9,448 bases of DNA from Candidatus Nitrosopumilus sp. (lineage in GTDB: Archaea; Thermoproteota; Nitrososphaeria; Nitrososphaerales; Nitrosopumilaceae): the NCBI GenBank assembly GCA_013043295.1, contig JABDOO010000095.1, positions 1-9,448 of the forward strand, given 5' to 3'. Of the stretch, positions 6,731 through 9,448 are shown one piece after another. Each line of letters opens with the position of its first letter. The stretch's first letter is position 1. The notes beneath the pieces were generated by a model. It was not told the DNA's origin. It did not search any database and saw only the letters and a program-made list of their open reading frames with translations. The position numbers were made by a program, and so were the translations under genes.

Positions 6731-7385
6731 ACTTCTTCTTGACCTCTTGTGCTTGTTTGATTGGTTTGCCCATTGTAGTTTTCACTAGGATTTTCTTCAT
6801 GTTCTTTTCTCCGTTTGGCAATTTCTTTTCAATTGCATTGAGAACTGCATGTGCGTTAATTGCTAAATCTGAATCCTCCATTGTCACATCACCAATTTTA
6901 GATGAAATTGACAATGATGCTCTTGTTCTAACTTTGATACATGATCTAAATCTTTGTAAGAATGCTTCAATGGATGCATCAAATGGAACAGGTGTTGGCA
7001 TTTTTCCTCTTGGACCTAAAAGCTGACCCAAAGTTTTACCAACTGTTGGCATTACTTTGGTATCTGCCAAGAAGAAATCATATTTGTTAATGAATTTTCT
7101 AGATTCTCTTTTGTTAGTTCCAAATTTTTCTAATTCCTCAGTTCCAATAACTGAATCTGCTTTTGCAGCTTTTGCTTTTTGACTCATGTCTCCAGTTGCA
7201 ATAATGCATACTGTTGCAGGAGAGCTAGTCTTTGGAAGTTGTACAACTTCGTTAATTGCAAATCCTTTCTTAACGTCAATATCTTTGAAAGTAATGATTA
7301 GTTCTACGGATTGTTTGAATTTCCTTTCTTTAGTAGCAGCTTTTGCTTCTTTTATCATTTCAGCTAACTGAGTCTCAGTAATCAT
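6723..7385 (-). CDS. rpl1: Large-subunit ribosomal protein L1
   Basis: L1 forms the mobile stalk near the E site and in several archaea and bacteria also represses its own mRNA. The family signature GKTLGQLLGPRGKMPTP is at residues 116-132 counted from the ATG. The two-domain shape is typical: the termini form domain I and the middle third forms domain II. I chose the ATG at 7385 (220 residues). A TTG nine bases upstream (7394) would add MFV, but it lies only about 20 bp from the TATA-like box, too close for a normal archaeal start, while the ATG is about 28 bp away. The gene overlaps rpl10 by 8 bp, so the two form an operon. It is separated from rpl11 by the oppositely oriented lrp gene and therefore needs its own promoter. 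Confidence 0.95.
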   Translation of the reverse strand: MITETQLAEMIKEAKAATKERKFKQSVELIITFKDIDVKKGFAINEVVQLPKTSSPATVCIIATGDMSQKAKAAKADSVIGTEELEKFGTNKRESRKFINKYDFFLADTKVMPTVGKTLGQLLGPRGKMPTPVPFDASIEAFLQRFRSCIKVRTRASLSISSKIGDVTMEDSDLAINAHAVLNAIEKKLPNGEKNMKKILVKTTMGKPIKQAQEVKKKYA

Positions 7386-7394
7386 TACGAACAA

Positions 7395-7417
7395 TTTTCG
7401 AGAAAACCTACTTAAAA
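7395..7417 (-). promoter_or_regulatory. rpl1-rpl10 promoter with a small inverted repeat over the start region
   Basis: The minus strand reads TTTTAAGT at 7410-7417, a TATA-like box centred about 28 bp before the rpl1 ATG. Between box and gene, TTTTC-GA-GAAAA (7395-7406) is a perfect 5-bp inverted repeat with a 2-bp centre, lying where the polymerase would open DNA. It could bind a repressor, but in AT-rich DNA such a short dyad can arise by chance. Confidence 0.5.
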
Positions 7418-7494
7418 TCGTTTAGAGATTGAGTTTTTTGCCAATCAATTATTTTAAAAAATTACATATTTTCGCTAAAATTATTAAAATTAAG

Positions 7495-7509
7495 CAGCAA
7501 ATAGTGCTG
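7495..7509. promoter_or_regulatory. Candidate Lrp-family operator, CAGCA-N5-TGCTG
   Basis: CAGCAAATAGTGCTG is a 15-bp dyad with perfect 5-bp arms and an AT-rich centre. It matches the classical Lrp consensus YAGHAWATTWTDCTR at 13 of 15 positions; the two misses are in the central region. It ends 8 bp before the lrp TATA box and is about 78 bp upstream of the rpl1 TATA box. Lrp/AsnC proteins often regulate their own gene from such dyads, so this is most simply an autoregulatory site. Archaeal members often use sites that diverge from the E. coli consensus, so the match is suggestive only. Confidence 0.5.
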
Positions 7510-7517
7510 AAAACCTA

Positions 7518-7529
7518 CATATATTAAAT
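7518..7529 (+). promoter_or_regulatory. TATA box of the Lrp-family regulator gene
   Basis: CATATATTAAAT is a strong TATA-like element centred about 29 bp before the TTG start at 7553, giving a near-leaderless transcript. The palindromic TTCGAA (7543-7548) lies in the predicted initiation region. The position supports the TTG over the later in-frame ATG at 7577. Confidence 0.6.
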
Positions 7530-7552
7530 CAGAACCATATTTTTCGAACACG

Positions 7553-8008
7553 TTGCACCGCTTTGACGATTTAGATATGAAATTGCTTTTCGAATTGACA
7601 GCAGATGGTTCTATCTCTGTTCCTACTTTATCAAAAAAACTTGGAATTAATGCCTCAGTCTTGTATAGTAGGATTAAGAGATTGATGAAGAAAAAACTCA
7701 TCAAGAAATTCACAATTGAAATTGATGACTCTCTTTTGGGAATAGGTGTCAAAGCATCTGTAGGAATAAACCGAGATCCCAAGTTTAAGGATGCAATTCA
7801 TAAAAAATTAATGGAAACATCAGAAGTGGTGTCAATCTCTGAGGTAACAGGCAGATTTGATATAATGATTAAGGTGTATGCCAAGAATCTAGAGGCTCTT
7901 CACGCAGTAGTAATTGAAAAGATTGGAAAAATTCAAGGTATCCAAAACACTGAAACTTTTGTAGAACTACAAAAAACTGATAAAGATCCCGTCTATCTAA
8001 CTCAATAA
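7553..8008 (+). CDS. Lrp/AsnC-family transcriptional regulator
   Basis: This family binds DNA as dimers or larger rings and often senses amino acids. Of 151 residues, 1-55 form the winged helix-turn-helix: FDDLDMKLLFELTADG matches the family start (LDxxDxkIL), and INASVLYSRIKRLMKK (32-47) includes the recognition helix. Residues 66-140 form the RAM ligand-binding and assembly domain, with the characteristic EVTGRFDIMIKV (97-108). The TTG at 7553 is preferred, since starting at the ATG at 7577 would cut into the first helix. The gene is divergent from rpl1 across 158 bp and converges with rpl11 so tightly that its stop codon abuts that of rpl11. It thus splits the usual L11-L1-L10 cluster. A candidate operator lies upstream of its TATA box. 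The ligand cannot be told from sequence. Confidence 0.93.
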   Translation: MHRFDDLDMKLLFELTADGSISVPTLSKKLGINASVLYSRIKRLMKKKLIKKFTIEIDDSLLGIGVKASVGINRDPKFKDAIHKKLMETSEVVSISEVTGRFDIMIKVYAKNLEALHAVVIEKIGKIQGIQNTETFVELQKTDKDPVYLTQ

Positions 8009-8488
8009 TTATTGGAATTTTTCATCCCACTTGCCTTCGTTAATTTCGGCAGTGATCTCTTTAGGTGTCTTTCCTTCAACTTTAATTCCCAAAGCCAGAC
8101 ATGTACCAATTATGGTCTTTGCAACTGACTTTAGTGATGAAGCATAAGATTTCTCTAATTTTGTATTTGCAACTTTGACTATTGAATCAATTGTAACGTC
8201 TCCGGCCCATTCAGTTCCTGATGCGCCTGATCCTTTTTGGATTCCTGCTTCTTTTAGCAATAGTGCAGCTGCTGATGGGATACCAATTTCAACTTCATAC
8301 TTTTTTGAATCTGTATCAACAATTACTGTAACTGGAACTTTCATTCCTTCAAAGTCTTTAGTCTTTTCATTAATGGCGTTGATAACTTCCATGATATTGA
8401 CTCCTAGAGGACCTAGTGCTGGACCTAATGGTGGACCTGCTGATGCTCCTCCGCCTGTTACAAGTGATGATATTTTTTGTTCTCCCAT
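8009..8488 (-). CDS. rpl11: Large-subunit ribosomal protein L11
   Basis: L11 binds the GTPase-associated region of 23S rRNA at the base of the L10-L12 stalk. The 159 residues carry the N-terminal signature ASAGPPLGPALGPLGVN (15-31), the flexible proline-rich domain that contacts factors, and the C-terminal rRNA-binding domain (about 70-140, with GSGASGTEWAGDVTID). The length fits archaeal L11. It lies 35 bp after spt5 and may be cotranscribed with secE-spt5. It also has a TATA-like TTAAATTT of its own about 26 bp upstream and no Shine-Dalgarno sequence. Its stop directly abuts the stop of the convergent lrp gene. Confidence 0.96.
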   Translation of the reverse strand: MGEQKISSLVTGGGASAGPPLGPALGPLGVNIMEVINAINEKTKDFEGMKVPVTVIVDTDSKKYEVEIGIPSAAALLLKEAGIQKGSGASGTEWAGDVTIDSIVKVANTKLEKSYASSLKSVAKTIIGTCLALGIKVEGKTPKEITAEINEGKWDEKFQ

Positions 8489-8509
8489 GTTAAATCACAT
8501 TCAAATTGA

Positions 8510-8518
8510 AAATTTAAT
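8510..8518 (-). promoter_or_regulatory. Possible internal promoter (TATA-like box) of rpl11
   Basis: The minus strand reads ATTAAATTT centred about 26 bp before the rpl11 ATG, in the 35-bp gap after spt5. The spacing equals that of the better promoters in this window. In AT-rich intergenic DNA this could be chance, and rpl11 could simply be read from the secE promoter. Confidence 0.35.
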
Positions 8519-8523
8519 CCTTC

Positions 8524-8982
8524 CTAAGTCTCACTGGATAGCTTGAGATAGTTTGCATCCACTGTGACTGGTAATTGATATGATGCGTCGAGTAGTACAA
8601 CTGTTGCCTCTTCTTTTTCGACATCAATTCTAGTGATTGTTGCCTTCATTCCCTTGAATGGTCCACCTGTAATCTCTACCACATTATCTACTGTTAATTG
8701 TGAAACTGTTGATTTCTTTACTAGATACCCTTCAATATCTTTGAATTCTAATTCTCCTCTTAATTGACCTCTGATGTGTCTTACTCCTTCTACTGCCATG
8801 TATGCATCGCTTGGATTGATTGCTTCAATTACAACATAGCCTTTGAGATCACTTACCCAAAATACTGATTGAATGTTAATCTGATTTGCATTTGCTTTAG
8901 CTTCTAATAATCTCATAACCACTTTCTCTTGTCCACCAGTGGTTCTAATTGCAAACAAATGTGATTTTATTTCTTCAGACAT
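8524..8982 (-). CDS. spt5: Transcription elongation factor Spt5 (archaeal NusG homologue)
   Basis: Spt5, usually paired with Spt4, clamps RNA polymerase onto DNA during elongation and may link it to ribosomes. The 152 residues consist of an NGN domain (about 8-85, starting HLFAIRTTGGQEKVV) and one KOW domain (about 98-150, DNVVEITGGPFKGMKATI). This is the usual archaeal size. It starts at ATG 8982, two bases after the secE stop (TAATAATG), so the pair should be cotranscribed and perhaps translationally coupled. SecE-Spt5-L11 is the conserved archaeal order, matching bacterial secE-nusG-rplK. Confidence 0.96.
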   Translation of the reverse strand: MSEEIKSHLFAIRTTGGQEKVVMRLLEAKANANQINIQSVFWVSDLKGYVVIEAINPSDAYMAVEGVRHIRGQLRGELEFKDIEGYLVKKSTVSQLTVDNVVEITGGPFKGMKATITRIDVEKEEATVVLLDASYQLPVTVDANYLKLSSET

Positions 8983-8984
8983 TA

Positions 8985-9158
8985 TTATCTACCAAATGTA
9001 ATTACCGAAAAGACAAACTGTATTGTAAAACCAATAGCTCCTACACCTGCTATTCCTAACAAAACAAGTCTTAGATGTTGTGAATACTCATCCTTGTCTG
9101 GTTTTTTGGCCATTTTCATTGTGTTGGCCATATTCTTCAAAGTCTGCCTAGGGTTCAT
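8985..9158 (-). CDS. secE: Preprotein translocase subunit SecE (Sec61-gamma homologue)
   Basis: This small subunit clamps the SecY channel in the membrane. I translated the reverse strand from 9158: 57 residues with a basic, amphipathic N-terminal part (1-24, MNPRQTLKNMANTMKMAKKP), then DEYSQHLRLVLLGIAGVGAIG and a single membrane helix (about 29-53) and a short FGR end. Size, topology and its place before spt5 all fit archaeal SecE; sequence alone is too short for certainty. Several Met codons (10, 14, 16) could be alternative starts, but the ATG at 9158 is about 27 bp from a TATA-like box and gives the full amphipathic helix. Confidence 0.9.
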   Translation of the reverse strand: MNPRQTLKNMANTMKMAKKPDKDEYSQHLRLVLLGIAGVGAIGFTIQFVFSVITFGR

Positions 9159-9164
9159 TGCTGG

Positions 9165-9190
9165 AAATTAATAAGGTGTCCTTATATCTC
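9165..9190. promoter_or_regulatory. Interlocked divergent promoters of secE and dtdA
   Basis: Only 39 bp separate the two start codons. For dtdA (plus), AAATTAATAAGG (9165-9176) is centred about 27 bp before its ATG. For secE (minus), GAGATATAAG (9181-9190, reverse strand) is centred about 27 bp before its ATG. Each TATA box therefore lies inside the initially transcribed side of the other promoter, and both transcripts would be leaderless. Initiation complexes on the two boxes would overlap. Confidence 0.55.
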
Positions 9191-9197
9191 TTATCTC

Positions 9198-9448
9198 ATG
9201 GAACTGCTAGTTGCGTATGAAGATGACCCAGCAGGTCACAATATGGCAAAATATCTTTCAAAGGAAATGACTTTGGAAGGAGATGTTTTTCGTGGAAAAT
9301 ATTATGATCTTGTAATAATTCCAACACCTGCAATTTCAGCTGATTGGTTAGAAGAAAAATATGATTATGATGGATTTGTTTTTCTTTCAAAACATGCAGC
9401 CGAATCTGGAGTATTGGCATTGACTTGTCACAGTACTGGAAATTTTTC
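9198..9448 (+). CDS. dtdA: Archaeal D-aminoacyl-tRNA deacylase DtdA, N-terminal part (cut by window edge)
   Basis: DtdA (also known as GEK1-type or DTD2) hydrolyses D-amino acids from mischarged tRNA, keeping them out of proteins. The first 83 residues are visible. They begin MELLVAYEDDPAGHNMAKYL, matching the family's early D-P-A-G segment. FLSKHAAESGVLALTCHSTGNF (62-83, quoted here in part: FLSKHAAES and HSTGNF) is the family hallmark. The full protein is usually around 240-270 residues, so most of it lies outside the window. The ATG at 9198 has a TATA-like box about 27 bp upstream and no ribosome-binding site. Divergence from secE suggests its expression may be tied to the secE-spt5-rpl11 unit. 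Function is family knowledge; recognition is by motif. Confidence 0.92.
   Translation, partial: MELLVAYEDDPAGHNMAKYLSKEMTLEGDVFRGKYYDLVIIPTPAISADWLEEKYDYDGFVFLSKHAAESGVLALTCHSTGNF

Noticed and set aside
7386..7394. TTG at 7394 as the rpl1 start
   Set aside because: It would lie only about 20 bp from the TATA-like box and adds three residues without family support; the ATG at 7385 fits better.
7462..7782. 106-residue minus-strand frame over the start of lrp
   Set aside because: It overlaps most of the DNA-binding domain of a clear Lrp-family gene and shows no recognisable features.
8175..8546. 123-residue plus-strand frame opposite rpl11
   Set aside because: It is a Pro/Ser-rich shadow of the Gly/Pro codons of L11 and crosses the rpl11 start region.

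Overview
The window is chromosomal DNA from an archaeon, most likely an AT-rich ammonia-oxidising member of the Nitrososphaerota (Thaumarchaeota; Nitrosopumilus-like). The domain call is firm: archaeal-type AlaRS and LeuRS, an alanine-rich L12 stalk protein with a charged tail, Spt5 beside SecE, a DtdA-type D-aminoacyl-tRNA deacylase, and TATA-like boxes about 25-29 bp before start codons with almost no leader. The lineage is inferred from overall protein character; no lineage-defining gene such as amoA is present.

Layout. Bases 1-3347 (minus) carry alaS followed 4 bp later by the 5' part of leuS, which runs off the left edge. A short divergent promoter region separates alaS from a plus-strand series: an unrecognised 169-residue protein, the ribosomal stalk protein L12, a TRIC/UPF0126 cation-channel-like membrane protein, and a striking 250-residue protein built almost wholly of a five-residue repeat, Gly-(Tyr/Phe)-(Asp/Asn)-Lys-x. 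Bases 5864-9158 (minus) hold the secE-spt5-rpl11-rpl1-rpl10 ribosomal/transcription cluster, but an Lrp/AsnC-family regulator on the plus strand sits between rpl11 and rpl1. At the right edge dtdA starts divergently from secE and leaves the window.

How the genes fit together. Nearly all serve protein synthesis: tRNA charging (alaS, leuS), chiral proofreading (dtdA), the L1 and L11/L10/L12 stalks, transcription elongation (spt5) and secretion (secE). The two odd members are the cation-channel protein and the repeat protein, lying between rpl12 and rpl10, genes that are adjacent in many archaea. The two most interesting points are the repeat protein, whose DNA shows recent multi-unit duplications and which I cannot assign to a known family, and a 15-bp dyad (7495-7509) in the lrp/rpl1 divergent spacer that matches the classical Lrp operator consensus at 13 of 15 positions, suggesting autoregulation and perhaps control of L1-L10. 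In addition, L10 lacks the usual archaeal acidic tail, and lrp and rpl11 converge with no base between their stop codons. No RNA genes, insertion sequences or CRISPR arrays were seen, and every stretch over 300 bases carries a gene.
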